The notes: generated by a model not told the origin, from the sequence alone. A DNA stretch of 64,000 nt from [Eubacterium] saphenum (GCA_004555725.1 SFHC01000006.1:58423-122422); one strand, 5' to 3'. Counted from the stretch's first letter, positions 8,977-17,806 are shown. Program-made: numbers and translations.

Positions 8977-9873
8977 ATGCAAATGGTTAAACAGGAAGAT
9001 TTAGACAAGACAAAAATTCTGATCGAAGCCCTCCCGTATATTCAGCGGTTTAACGGTAATATCATTGTGGTGAAATACGGCGGCAGCGCTATGAAAGATG
9101 AAGAGCTGCAGTATCATGTGATTGAAGACATCGTGCTGCTGAAGCTGATCGGCATGCGTCCGATCATCGTTCACGGGGGCGGAAAAGAGATCAGCAGATG
9201 GGTCGCAAAGACTGGAATAGAACCACATTTTTACAACGGTCTGCGCATAACAGACGCGGATACACTGGAAATCGCAAAGATGGTTCTTGGAAAGGTGAAC
9301 AGCGACCTGGTTTCCATGGCGGAAGCGATGGGCGCTGATGCAGTCGGGATCAGCGGCATCGACGGAGGACTGCTGACTGTAGAGAAAGCGATGCCGGACG
9401 GAAAAGACATTGGTTACGTCGGAAATGTCACACAGGTGGATGTAAAGGTTCTGCATGACCTCGTGTCGAATGATTTCATTCCGGTGATTTATCCGATTGC
9501 GGCGGATACGGACGGCCAGGCGTATAACGTTAATGCGGACCATGTGGCAAGCGCAGTCGCAGAGGCAGTATGCGCGGATAAGCTGGTTTATCTGAGCGAT
9601 ATCCGCGGAGTTTATGAAGACCCGGATGATCCGGACAGCGTGATTTCCGAGCTTTACGCAAAAGAGGCGGATCAGTTCGTGAAAAACGGAATTATTACAG
9701 GCGGAATGGTTCCGAAGGTAGAGAACTGCGTCGACGCAATCAAGAATGGAGTTAAGCGTGTCCATATTATTGACGGACGCGTTCCGCATTCCCTTTTGCT
9801 GGAGTTCTTCACGAACCGAGGCATTGGTACGGCGATTCTGAGCGACAGTGAGCGCAGATACTTTAAAGAATAA
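8977..9873 (+). CDS. argB: acetylglutamate kinase
   Basis: Phosphorylates N-acetylglutamate with ATP, the committed step of ornithine synthesis. The 298-residue amino acid kinase fold shows KYGGSAM at residues 29-35 and VHGGGKEIS at about 65-73, the ATP phosphate-binding glycine loops. The N-terminal helix before the first strand (ALPYIQRFNG) is the type found in arginine-inhibited, hexameric ArgB proteins; feedback inhibition is inferred, and PII control is possible since a PII domain is encoded at 62.97-63.3 kb. Starts at 8977 and 8983 are both possible. AGGGAA just upstream favours neither strongly; 8977 is kept. Confidence 0.96.
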   Translation: MQMVKQEDLDKTKILIEALPYIQRFNGNIIVVKYGGSAMKDEELQYHVIEDIVLLKLIGMRPIIVHGGGKEISRWVAKTGIEPHFYNGLRITDADTLEIAKMVLGKVNSDLVSMAEAMGADAVGISGIDGGLLTVEKAMPDGKDIGYVGNVTQVDVKVLHDLVSNDFIPVIYPIAADTDGQAYNVNADHVASAVAEAVCADKLVYLSDIRGVYEDPDDPDSVISELYAKEADQFVKNGIITGGMVPKVENCVDAIKNGVKRVHIIDGRVPHSLLLEFFTNRGIGTAILSDSERRYFKE

Positions 9874-9933
9874 CCTCTTGCCGGGTAATTTTTGTCGATG
9901 AAACGCGCGTAAAGCGCAGATGAGGAGCGTAAG

Positions 9934-11109
9934 ATGAACAGTAAAGAAGTCATGGACGCGTTTGATAAATATGTTGTGAATACCGGAGCTCGTTTTCCGG
10001 TTGTGTATGATCATGCAGAGGGCGCAAAAGTCTGGGATAAGGATGGAAAAGAGTACATTGAGATGTGTGCCGGTTACGGTGCGAATTCGCTTGGATACGC
10101 GGATCCGGAGTGGCTGGATGCAGTCTGCGCGCAGCTGAAAAAATTTCAGCATACATCCAATCTCTATTATCATGAAATCGGAGCAGTCGTTGCGCAGAAA
10201 CTCGCAGAAAGAAGCGGCATGAAAAAAGTCTTCTTCGCAAATTCCGGCGGGGAGGCCAATGAAGCAGCGTACAAGATTGCGAGAAAATACGGAAATACCA
10301 TTGCGGATGTGCATAAGAATTCCATTCTTTACATGCAGACCTCTTTCCACGGACGTACAATTTCAGAAACCGCTTCAACCGGTTCGTATCCGGGCATGGA
10401 CGCAAAGTTCGGTCCGCTGACGCCTGGATTCTTTCCGGTTGTGATCAATGATATCGATGACCTGAAGAAGCAGGTGGCAGAACATAATCCGTGCGCGATT
10501 ATCATGGAGCTTGTGCAGGGCGAGGGCGGTGTGATTGCGCTGGATCAGGCGTTTGTGGATGCTGCGGTAAAACTCTGCCATGATAATGACATTTTGTTCA
10601 TCGATGATGAAGTTCAGGCGGGCATCGGCCGCACCGGAACGTTCTTCACCTATGAGCAGTACGGATTTAAGCCGGATATCGTGTCGTTCGCGAAAGGCAT
10701 CGGCGGCGGCCTTCCAATCGGCGGCGTACTGACCAATGAGAAGACCTGTGATGTTCTGTCTCCGGGTGAACATGGCTCCACCTTCGGCATGAACCCGGCG
10801 GCATGCGCAGGGGCAAATGTCGTCCTGGACAAGATGGATGAGGCGTTTCTTGCGGACGTGCGGAAGAAAGCGGACTACCTGCGCGGCGAACTGATGAAGA
10901 TTGATGAAGTCGAGTCCCTTTCCGGCCTTGGCATGATGATCGGTGTGAATTTCAAGACAAAGGATTACACGCAAGTGGTTCAGGAGCTTTGTGAAAACGG
11001 TGTTCTTGCAATCACGACACACGGACGTCTCCGACTGCTTCCGCCTCTTACTATCACCAAAGAGGAAATGGATCAGGCGCTTCAGGTTTTCCGTAAAGTT
11101 CTGGGCTAG
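9934..11109 (+). CDS. argD: acetylornithine aminotransferase
   Basis: PLP-dependent class III aminotransferase that converts N-acetylglutamate semialdehyde and glutamate to N-acetylornithine. The PLP lysine is K254 in SFAKGIGGGLP. The family motifs NSGGEANEAA (about 103-112) and FIDDEVQAG (222-230, aspartate for the PLP ring nitrogen) are intact. At 391 residues it is full length. Last gene of the arg operon, 60 bases after argB, with GAGGAG before the ATG. Related enzymes can also act in lysine synthesis (DapC); the operon position supports the arginine role. Confidence 0.95.
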   Translation: MNSKEVMDAFDKYVVNTGARFPVVYDHAEGAKVWDKDGKEYIEMCAGYGANSLGYADPEWLDAVCAQLKKFQHTSNLYYHEIGAVVAQKLAERSGMKKVFFANSGGEANEAAYKIARKYGNTIADVHKNSILYMQTSFHGRTISETASTGSYPGMDAKFGPLTPGFFPVVINDIDDLKKQVAEHNPCAIIMELVQGEGGVIALDQAFVDAAVKLCHDNDILFIDDEVQAGIGRTGTFFTYEQYGFKPDIVSFAKGIGGGLPIGGVLTNEKTCDVLSPGEHGSTFGMNPAACAGANVVLDKMDEAFLADVRKKADYLRGELMKIDEVESLSGLGMMIGVNFKTKDYTQVVQELCENGVLAITTHGRLRLLPPLTITKEEMDQALQVFRKVLG

Positions 11110-11139
11110 AATGGACGGTTAACCTTGATGGAAGAGAGA

Positions 11140-11222
11140 TTCAGATAGCGTATCTGAACGAGAGGAGAAAAAACGAACAGACAGGATCACCTGAAGAAAG
11201 ACGGCGGGCGGTCCTGTTTTTT
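11140..11222 (+). terminator. tandem hairpins ending the arg operon
   Basis: The first hairpin is TTCAGATA (11140-11147) / TATCTGAA (11151-11158) with a three-base loop and no T run. The second is ACAGGATC (11181-11188) with GGTCCTGT (11210-11217), outer pairs ACAGGA/TCCTGT, followed by a run of T; it is the likely terminator. Confidence 0.8.
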
Positions 11223-11250
11223 ATGTGAATTCTTTAACACGTCAGAACGG

Positions 11251-11280
11251 TTGCAAATACAGTCGGATGAGGAGTATAAT
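11251..11280 (+). promoter_or_regulatory. promoter of ackA
   Basis: TTGCAA (11251-11256), an 18-bp spacer and a consensus TATAAT (11275-11280) lie about 80 bases before the ackA start. Confidence 0.6.
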
Positions 11281-11361
11281 AATACCGTATGTGAGGAAAA
11301 ATGTTTGCACGTACTGCAGTTTTGATTCTGCACGAGAATAAGGTATTAAAGGAGATTTCAG

Positions 11362-12564
11362 ATGAAAGTATTAGTAATCAATTGCGGAAGTTCTTCCCTG
11401 AAGTATCAGGTTCTGGACATGGACGGAGAAAACCTGCTGGCAAAGGGACTGGTTGAAAGAATCGGCATGGACGGTTCTGTCATTACGCACACCAAGATCG
11501 GCAGCGAAGATAAGTGGAAGAACGAAGTTCCGATGCCGACACATAAAGAGGCCATCGAGCAGGTTCTGAATGCAATTGTTGATCCGGAGCACGGCGTTCT
11601 GAAGGATATGAGCGAGCTGGGCGCTGTAGGCCACAGAGTCGTACACGGAGGCGAGCGTTACGCGAACAGTGTTCTGATCGATGAAGAGGTGCTGACACAT
11701 CTGGACGAGCTGTCTGAACTGGCTCCGCTCCATAACCCGGCAAACATTCTGGGAATCAGAGCATGCCAGAAGCTGATGCCGAACACACCGATGGTTGCTG
11801 TATTTGATACTGCTTTCCATCAGACTATGCCGGCTGAATCTTACATCTACGCGCTGCCATATGAGTACTATGAGAAGTACGGCGTAAGAAGATACGGATT
11901 CCACGGAACTTCCCATAAATACGTTGCGGACAGAGCTGCAAAGATGATGAATGTCAGCCTGGACGACATGAAACTGATCACTTGCCACCTGGGCAACGGA
12001 GCATCCGTTTCCGCAATCAAGAGAGGCAAGTGCATCGATACTTCCATGGGATTCACTCCGCTGGAGGGACTGGTTATGGGAACTCGCTGCGGCGACATCG
12101 ACCCGTCCATCACAACATACATTTCCGAGAAAGAGCATCTGTCTGCAGAAGAGATGAACGAAATCATGAATAAGAAGTCCGGCGTTCTGGGAATTTCCGG
12201 AATTTCCTCTGACTTCAGAGATATCGAGGCAGCTGCTGAGGAAGGAAATGAGAGAGCACAGCTGGCTCTGAAGGTATTTGCTCATAAGGTAAGAGCATAT
12301 ATCGGAGCATTCATCGCAGAGATGAATGGACTTGACGCTCTGGTATTCACAGCAGGCGTAGGTGAGAATGACATCGCTATGCGTGACATTATCTGCAACG
12401 ACCTGGGCAACCTGGGCATCAAGCTCGACCTGGTTAAGAATAAGATCAGAGGAAAAGAGTGCATCATTTCCAGATCCGATTCCCCGGTAACGATCATGCT
12501 GATCCCGACCAACGAGGAGCTCATGATTGCAAGAGATACAGTTGATATCGTAGAGAATCGCTAA
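11362..12564 (+). CDS. ackA: acetate kinase
   Basis: Reversibly converts acetyl phosphate and ADP to acetate and ATP, the main ATP-yielding step of many anaerobic fermentations. The 400-residue product shows the N-terminal phosphate motif NCGSSSLKYQ (residues 7-16), the second signature around GFHGTSHKYV (about 179-188) and the C-terminal FTAGVGEND loop. AAAGGAG precedes the ATG. The usual partner pta is not adjacent: the gene lies alone between two terminators, so phosphotransacetylase must be encoded elsewhere. Confidence 0.98.
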   Translation: MKVLVINCGSSSLKYQVLDMDGENLLAKGLVERIGMDGSVITHTKIGSEDKWKNEVPMPTHKEAIEQVLNAIVDPEHGVLKDMSELGAVGHRVVHGGERYANSVLIDEEVLTHLDELSELAPLHNPANILGIRACQKLMPNTPMVAVFDTAFHQTMPAESYIYALPYEYYEKYGVRRYGFHGTSHKYVADRAAKMMNVSLDDMKLITCHLGNGASVSAIKRGKCIDTSMGFTPLEGLVMGTRCGDIDPSITTYISEKEHLSAEEMNEIMNKKSGVLGISGISSDFRDIEAAAEEGNERAQLALKVFAHKVRAYIGAFIAEMNGLDALVFTAGVGENDIAMRDIICNDLGNLGIKLDLVKNKIRGKECIISRSDSPVTIMLIPTNEELMIARDTVDIVENR

Positions 12565-12613
12565 TATCCGGAAAATAAGACAAAGATTGAGATTCAGAAT
12601 GTGAAATTACAGG

Positions 12614-12653
12614 CTGCTGTGCCGGGCGTTAATTCCTGGTCCGGCAGCTTTTT
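12614..12653 (+). terminator. intrinsic terminator of ackA
   Basis: GCTG..GCCGG (12617-12625) pairs with CCGGCAGC (12641-12648), with a small bulge in the left arm, followed by five T residues. Confidence 0.8.
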
Positions 12654-12656
12654 CCT

Positions 12657-12685
12657 TTGACAGCGTAAGCAGTTTTTCTTATAAT
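12657..12685 (+). promoter_or_regulatory. near-perfect sigma-A promoter of larA
   Basis: TTGACA (12657-12662), a 17-bp spacer and TATAAT (12680-12685) match the consensus at every position. Transcription would start near 12692, giving a leader of about 168 nt. So strong a promoter with a structured leader suggests control by repression or blocking of elongation. Confidence 0.85.
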
Positions 12686-12708
12686 GGGAATTGGAGTAAA
12701 CGGGTTAA

Positions 12709-12759
12709 GCAGAGGTGAGGAGTTTTGCACCTCTGCGTGTATACAATGTTATGTATACA
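12709..12759 (+). promoter_or_regulatory. larA leader hairpin and paired TGTATACA palindromes
   Basis: A perfect 9-bp hairpin, GCAGAGGTG (12709-12717) with CACCTCTGC (12728-12736), is followed one base later by two identical self-complementary octamers TGTATACA (12738-12745 and 12752-12759), 14 bp apart start to start. The octamers lie downstream of the inferred start of transcription. Their GTA-TAC core resembles operators of some GntR-family repressors; the binding protein is not known and none is encoded beside the gene. The hairpin has no T run, so it is not a simple terminator. Confidence 0.5.
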
Positions 12760-12859
12760 AAAATGTGCAATATCACACCTGGCCGAAGCCTGATTGCCGG
12801 GATCTGAAATTGCATATTATTGATCAGAACACCAAGGATTTGCGATTACGGAGGAAAAA

Positions 12860-14137
12860 ATGAAAACAGTAAGCTTTTTGTATGGAAGAGGGACGTATGA
12901 ACTTGAAGTGCCGGAAAATACTCCGGTTCTGACTTCACGCATCGATCAGCTGAAGAGCGAGCGCGACGGACTGACTATTGTCCGCGAAGCGATGGAAAAT
13001 CCAATTGATTCACCGCGTCTTTGTGAACTGGCTGAGGGAAAACCGGACTGTACAATTATTATTTCCGACCATACCCGTCCGGTTCCGAGTCAGGATATTC
13101 TGCCGAATATGATTCGTGAGCTTCGGGAAGGAAATCCAGATATTGAAATTACACTTCTTGTAGCTACCGGGTTTCATCGTCCGACAAATACCGAGGAGCT
13201 GAGAGAAAAACTCGGCGACGATCTTTATGAGGAACTGAAGGACCATATTATTGTTCATGATGCGCATGATCCATCAAAAAATGTTAAGGTAGGAACATTA
13301 CCTTCCGGACCGGACTGCATCATTGATAAAGTTGCGGCAGACGCTTCGCTTCTGGTCGCTGAAGGTTTTATTGAGGCGCATTTCTTTGCGGGCTTTTCCG
13401 GCGGCAGAAAGAGCATTCTGCCGGGGGTTGCAGATGCCGTAACGGTAATGGGCAACCACTGCTCCAAGTTTATCAATGATCCGCACTGCCGTCCGGGAAT
13501 TCTGGATGACAATCCAATCCATACGGATATGGTTGCAGCTGCCAGAATGGCAAAACTAGCATATATCGTAAATGTTGTCATTGACGAGGACAAGCGCACA
13601 GTTGCTGCTTTTGCAGGTGATTTTGAAACCGCGCACAGAAAAGGCTGTGAGTTCATCAGCAGTTACGTCGCTGTTAAACCACAGATGGCAGACATCGTCA
13701 TTACGACCAACGGCGGATATCCGCTTGACCAGAACGCGTACCAGTCTCCGAAAGGGATGACTGCCGGCGAGGCAACCTGCAAACCGGGCGGTGTCTTGAT
13801 TATGCTTGCATCCTGCTGTGACGGAACAGGCGGAGACGGATTTTACCATTCCATTGCGGATGAGCCGACTATGCAGGCGTTCTATGATAAGACCCTTGCG
13901 ACCAAGCAGGAAGATACCGTTCCGGATCAGTGGTGTGCGCAGATTTTTGCGAGAATCGCGCTCCAGTTCCATGTGATCTTTGTCGCCGATCCGGATCAAA
14001 AAGCCATGATTGAAGGATTAAAAGTCGAGTATGCGCCGGATCTTCAGACTGCGTACAGGAGAGCCAGAGAAATCAAGGGAGATGATGCATCCCTGACCTG
14101 CATCCCGAATGGTATTTCTGTGGTAGTAAGACCGTAA
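12860..14137 (+). CDS. larA: nickel-pincer-dependent lactate racemase family protein (LarA-like)
   Basis: A 425-residue member of the LarA/DUF2088 family, which uses the nickel pincer nucleotide (NPN) to racemise or epimerise 2-hydroxy acids. Family motifs are present: SDHTRPVP (69-76), ATGFHRP (102-108) and IEAHFFAGFSGGRKS (171-185). H106, H174 and K184 correspond in place to the catalytic histidines and the cofactor-bearing lysine of Lactiplantibacillus LarA. The cofactor genes larB, larC and larE are not in this window, so the protein depends on NPN made elsewhere, or acts on another 2-hydroxy acid; substrate is uncertain across this family. GGAGG precedes the ATG. Nothing else appears to share its transcript. 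Confidence 0.85.
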   Translation: MKTVSFLYGRGTYELEVPENTPVLTSRIDQLKSERDGLTIVREAMENPIDSPRLCELAEGKPDCTIIISDHTRPVPSQDILPNMIRELREGNPDIEITLLVATGFHRPTNTEELREKLGDDLYEELKDHIIVHDAHDPSKNVKVGTLPSGPDCIIDKVAADASLLVAEGFIEAHFFAGFSGGRKSILPGVADAVTVMGNHCSKFINDPHCRPGILDDNPIHTDMVAAARMAKLAYIVNVVIDEDKRTVAAFAGDFETAHRKGCEFISSYVAVKPQMADIVITTNGGYPLDQNAYQSPKGMTAGEATCKPGGVLIMLASCCDGTGGDGFYHSIADEPTMQAFYDKTLATKQEDTVPDQWCAQIFARIALQFHVIFVADPDQKAMIEGLKVEYAPDLQTAYRRAREIKGDDASLTCIPNGISVVVRP

Positions 14138-14235
14138 TGCATGGATTTTAGAATCGAATGAAGTGAGGAGGAGAAATCCGACAGCAGAAAAGAGGCCTCA
14201 GTTTGTCTTCTGCAGAACGGGTAAATGCGTCGGCA

Positions 14236-14592
14236 TTACGGAAGATAGTACAGGGCTTCTCCGTCGGATCCTCTGGTTTTCAGCAGATAATGCTGGTCGA
14301 GCATGTACTCGATCAGCTGCTCCTGAAAGTCATCGCCGGATGTGATCATGGCTGTTTTCCGTGAGCCGAATTCGTGTGCTTTTACATTCAGGATTACACT
14401 GGCGATTTCTGTTTCCCGGATATACCCGTATTTCTTCAGATATTTCCGTACGCGCAGTGCGCCGTTATTTAAGAGCATCTCGGTCAGTCTCTGGTTTTCG
14501 GTCATCTTTTTCCGTAGACCGATGAGATAGAGAATGGCCGTAATAACTGCAAACAGAAATATTCCCATGATGATAACAAGTGTCTGGCGCAT
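14236..14592 (-). CDS. small membrane-anchored protein, unknown function
   Basis: A 118-residue protein with one N-terminal membrane segment (about residues 5-25) and a soluble C-terminal part. The order of helices and the closing YMLDQHYLLKTRG suggest a small helical domain, possibly winged-helix-like; that is inference from pattern only. I do not recognise a named family. It is the last gene of a minus-strand group starting with the OPT transporter, 41 bases after the PqqD-like gene. The context suggests a role linked to that transporter or to the membrane. Confidence 0.6.
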   Translation of the reverse strand: MRQTLVIIMGIFLFAVITAILYLIGLRKKMTENQRLTEMLLNNGALRVRKYLKKYGYIRETEIASVILNVKAHEFGSRKTAMITSGDDFQEQLIEYMLDQHYLLKTRGSDGEALYYLP

Positions 14593-14633
14593 ATCTGATC
14601 TCCTCTTTTCTGATGATAAACGGCCGGAGAATC

Positions 14634-15032
14634 TTATTCCGGTTTCGGATCTGTGTGGCTTTCCGGATTGCTCAGGCGGATATACCGCACCTGTTCCAGC
14701 GTATAGAAGTATTGGCAGAGGCGCTCGTAAAGAGGCTCCGCCGAATCATGAAACTGTGTATGTACGAGCTGTCCGATTTCATAGATGTTGTGTTGTCCGT
14801 CAATCTGTTTCCAGATAAAGCTCCCCATCTCATCGAGATGGATTCTGCTCTTCTGTGGAGTGTGGAAAAACTTCTGTGCAATCCGGTCATAGAACCCTTT
14901 GTTTTCCTGGATAATAATAATTCGGCCGTCATCGGTTTCCCAGGACAGATCCCTGCACACGGCAGGGATCTTGTCCAGGAAATTGCTGACATCTTTCTTT
15001 TTCTTATGCGTGATTCTTTTCATAGTCTGCAT
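14634..15032 (-). CDS. PqqD-like (RRE-fold) protein
   Basis: A 132-residue protein whose second half fits the PqqD family. The pattern from SRIHLDEMGSFIWKQIDG (about 62-79) through NIYEIGQLV to a closing helix is the small three-strand, winged-helix fold called the RiPP recognition element. The first 60 residues are a basic N-terminus and a beta-rich stretch. PqqD-fold proteins bind precursor peptides in ribosomal peptide pathways, but no precursor or radical SAM maturase is visible here. Its start overlaps the 3' end of the OPT transporter gene by 29 bases, implying translational coupling. A second start at 15023 is possible; AGAAGG favours 15032. The binding partner here is unknown. Confidence 0.75.
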   Translation of the reverse strand: MQTMKRITHKKKKDVSNFLDKIPAVCRDLSWETDDGRIIIIQENKGFYDRIAQKFFHTPQKSRIHLDEMGSFIWKQIDGQHNIYEIGQLVHTQFHDSAEPLYERLCQYFYTLEQVRYIRLSNPESHTDPKPE

Positions 15033-16953
15033 GTACCTTCTTATTCCAGATAGAGAACTTCAGCATCGTCAGGATCAGGAGGAAGAAGAAAATCAGACCT
15101 CCGATGTTTCCGAGGCTGATGCCCCTGGCAGATATATCGATGATCGTTCCGAGAGTGCTTCCCTTTACCGGGATGATCGCAAATACGGCAAGAAGAATTC
15201 CAATCAGGCCTTCACCAGCGATCATACCGGAAGAATACAGGACGCCGCTGGTAACGACACGGTCTTTCAGTTTTTCATCTGCGTATTTCCGTCGTTCAAG
15301 CCACAGCCGGACCAGACCGCCCGCCATAAGCGGAGTGGACAGGTGGATCGGCAGATACAGCCCGATGGCAACCGGCAGAACCGGAATTCCCAGAATTTCG
15401 ATAATGACTGCAAATGCGGCACCGATAAAGACTAAAGTCCAAGGCAGGTTGGCGTTCATTACGCCTTCGATGACCATTTTCATCAATGATGCCTGAGGAG
15501 CAGGGAGGGCTTTGCTTCCGTAGCCCCATGCCGCGTTCAGCAGGTACAGGACACCCGCGATTGCCAGTCCGGAAGAAACCGTTCCGATGATTTCACCGAT
15601 CTGCTGCCGGTAAGGAGTGGCACCGACAATGTATCCGGTTTTCAGATCCTGCGACATATCTCCTGCCATCGCAGCGACAACGCAGATGACGGTTCCGATC
15701 ATGATTGCCGTAACCATGCCGGATGGGCCGCCGTTTCCGGAAATTTTAAGGAGAAGGGAAGCGATCAGCAGTGTGGCGATTGCCATTCCGGAGACCGGGT
15801 TGTTGGAGCTTCCGACAATCCCGACCATTCTGGATGAAACAGTCGCGAAGAAGAACCCGAAGATGATGATGATCAGTGCGCTGCCGATTCCCATAGGAAT
15901 AGACGGGACAAAGATCAGGATCAAGAGTACAATCAGTAGAATAATTCCCAGTGCCTTCAGGCTCAGATCACGGTTGGTGCGTGTCTCGGTGTCAGAAGAA
16001 GCGCTGGAAGTCCGCAGCCCCCCGATGCTCGCCTTAAATGAACTGATGATCAGCGGCATTGATTTTATCAGGGAGAGTATTCCTCCGGTTGCTACCGCGC
16101 CGGCACCGATGTAACGGACGTAGCTTTTCCAGATTTCCCAGGTTCCCATCTGGCTGATCGGATCGGTGGACGGGAACATAACCATGTGACCGCCAAAGGC
16201 CTTGATCAGCGGCATGATGATGAACCATGCCGTAATACCTCCTGCAAGCATATAGGAGGAGATAACCGGACCGCAGATGAATCCTACTCCGGCAAGCGCA
16301 GGCAGAACATCTATGCCGATTCCGGACCCTTTATAATGTTTAAACGCCCAGTCGGTTTCACTCGGGAACAGTTTGATTCCATCGGCAATAAACTTATATA
16401 TTGCAGCGATTCCGAGTCCCCAGAATACCGTGCTGGCAGCGGCTCCGCCTTCTTCGCCGGCCATCAGAACCTCTGCGCATGCAGTTCCTTCCGGATACGG
16501 AAGCTTTCCGTGTTCTTTTACGATCAGCGCGCTCCTGAGTGGAACCATGAACACAACTCCCAGGAGGCCGCCGCAGATGCACACGAGCGCAATGGTGAGA
16601 TATCCGGGCGTTTTTCCAGTGCCTTCAGCCGCCCACATAAACGCGGCAGGCAGCGTAAATATTGCGCCGGCAGCCAGAGATTCTCCTGCAGATCCGATGG
16701 TCTGCACCATGTTGTTCTCCAGGATGGAATCCTTCTTCATAATCAGGCGGATTACACCCATGGAAATAACGGCAGCAGGGATGGAGGCAGATACGGTCAG
16801 ACCGACGCGGAGTCCTAAATATGCGTTGGCTCCGCCGAATACTACGGCAAGAATGATTCCCATGATAATGGAAGTAGCCGTAAACTCCGGAATGACTTTA
16901 TCGACAGGTACATACGGCTTAAAACCACCATCCGGTTTATTGCTGTTTTTCAT
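15004..16953 (-). CDS. OPT family oligopeptide transporter
   Basis: A 649-residue, very hydrophobic integral membrane protein with roughly 14-16 membrane segments across its length. The start PEFTATSIIMGIILAVV leading into GGANAYLGLRVGLTV is typical of bacterial OPT proteins. Members take up oligopeptides or metal chelates in symport with protons; the substrate cannot be read here. AAGGAG lies 9 bases before the ATG at 16953, and a promoter is seen at 17095-17123 on the same strand. It heads a three-gene unit with the PqqD-like and small membrane proteins. Confidence 0.93.
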   Translation of the reverse strand: MKNSNKPDGGFKPYVPVDKVIPEFTATSIIMGIILAVVFGGANAYLGLRVGLTVSASIPAAVISMGVIRLIMKKDSILENNMVQTIGSAGESLAAGAIFTLPAAFMWAAEGTGKTPGYLTIALVCICGGLLGVVFMVPLRSALIVKEHGKLPYPEGTACAEVLMAGEEGGAAASTVFWGLGIAAIYKFIADGIKLFPSETDWAFKHYKGSGIGIDVLPALAGVGFICGPVISSYMLAGGITAWFIIMPLIKAFGGHMVMFPSTDPISQMGTWEIWKSYVRYIGAGAVATGGILSLIKSMPLIISSFKASIGGLRTSSASSDTETRTNRDLSLKALGIILLIVLLILIFVPSIPMGIGSALIIIIFGFFFATVSSRMVGIVGSSNNPVSGMAIATLLIASLLLKISGNGGPSGMVTAIMIGTVICVVAAMAGDMSQDLKTGYIVGATPYRQQIGEIIGTVSSGLAIAGVLYLLNAAWGYGSKALPAPQASLMKMVIEGVMNANLPWTLVFIGAAFAVIIEILGIPVLPVAIGLYLPIHLSTPLMAGGLVRLWLERRKYADEKLKDRVVTSGVLYSSGMIAGEGLIGILLAVFAIIPVKGSTLGTIIDISARGISLGNIGGLIFFFLLILTMLKFSIWNKKVHADYEKNHA

Positions 16954-17338
16954 AGCATTAGCTCCTTTCCATAAAATACCTTTTCAGGCAGTGGATATCA
17001 GCGACGCTGCTTTGTAGGAATTTATGTGCACTATTCCATATATACCTTAAAATTATGTAAATTCTGTACTATTGGAAACGAATATGTTCTAGATACTGTA
17101 CACTGAAATAAATAAAAAGTCAACATAATTAGAGAATTTATTTTATACTGAAAATAAAAAATATGAGGTTAAATAAATTGGAATATATTACATATTAGTG
17201 GAATTCACATAATAAATCGATCGAATTGTTATAGACAAGATACGAATATAATAAACAAAAAACAGAAAACATGCCTGCATAATTGTGTTATGGCACATGT
17301 TCTCTGTTTTAGGTCTTTGGAAGCGTATTAGAGGTGTA
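16954..17338 (-). promoter_or_regulatory. AT-rich intergenic region with OPT promoter
   Basis: This 385-base gap between OPT and ribH is strongly AT-rich. On the minus strand it holds TTGACT (17123-17118), a 17-bp spacer and TACAGT (17100-17095), about 140 bases before the OPT start. At its far end is the terminator of the rib operon (17257-17310). The remaining roughly 130 bases (17125-17255) show no gene or clear element. Confidence 0.6.
17257..17310 (-). terminator. intrinsic terminator of the rib operon
   Basis: Read on the minus strand, AACAGAGAACATG pairs with CATGTTTTCTGTT (one mismatch) across a loop of about 22 bases and is followed by a T-rich run. It lies just after the ribH stop. 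Confidence 0.75.
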
Positions 17339-17806
17339 TTATCCGATCTCTCTCATCAGATTAATCATCTCGATGGCGCCTTCCGCACATTCAAATCCCT
17401 TGTTTCCGGCTTTGCTTCCGGCTCTTTCCACAGCCTGCTGAATCGTATCTGTCGTCAGGACGCCGAACATCACCGGAATGCCGGACTGCAGGGAAGTCTG
17501 CGCAATTCCCTTGGAGGCTTCCGCGCAGACGTAATCGAAATGAGGGGTCTGACCGCGGATTACTGCTCCAAGGCAGATTACGGCATCGTATTTTCCGGAG
17601 TCCGCCATTTTATTTGCGGCCAGAGGGATTTCAAAAGCTCCCGGAACATAGGCAACATCAATGTCGTCTGTGTCTACTCCGTGGCGGAGCAGGCCGTCTT
17701 CTGCTCCTTCCAGCAGATGCTGAGTGATGAAGCTGTTGAAACGGGCAATTACAATTCCGATACGGATGTTTTCTTCTGCGACGATTTTACCTTCAAAGAT
17801 ATTCAT
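17339..17806 (-). CDS. ribH: 6,7-dimethyl-8-ribityllumazine synthase
   Basis: Condenses 5-amino-6-ribitylaminouracil with dihydroxybutanone phosphate, the penultimate step to riboflavin; family members build icosahedral or pentameric shells. The 155-residue product shows the substrate loop RFNSFIT (about 23-29), the PGAFEIP loop (about 55-61) and GAVIRGQTPHFDYV (about 81-94), with the catalytic histidine at H90. Last of four rib genes; the gap to ribBA is 111 bases, and AAGGAG precedes the ATG. Confidence 0.97.
   Translation of the reverse strand: MNIFEGKIVAEENIRIGIVIARFNSFITQHLLEGAEDGLLRHGVDTDDIDVAYVPGAFEIPLAANKMADSGKYDAVICLGAVIRGQTPHFDYVCAEASKGIAQTSLQSGIPVMFGVLTTDTIQQAVERAGSKAGNKGFECAEGAIEMINLMREIG

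Noticed and set aside
14184..14213. Hairpin GCAGAA/TTCTGC between larA and the OPT group as a terminator
   Set aside because: The stem is short and has no T run on either strand.
14899..16818. Several plus-strand ORFs of 100-210 codons opposite the OPT transporter
   Set aside because: They have no ribosome binding sites or recognisable motifs, and the minus-strand protein is a clear OPT transporter.
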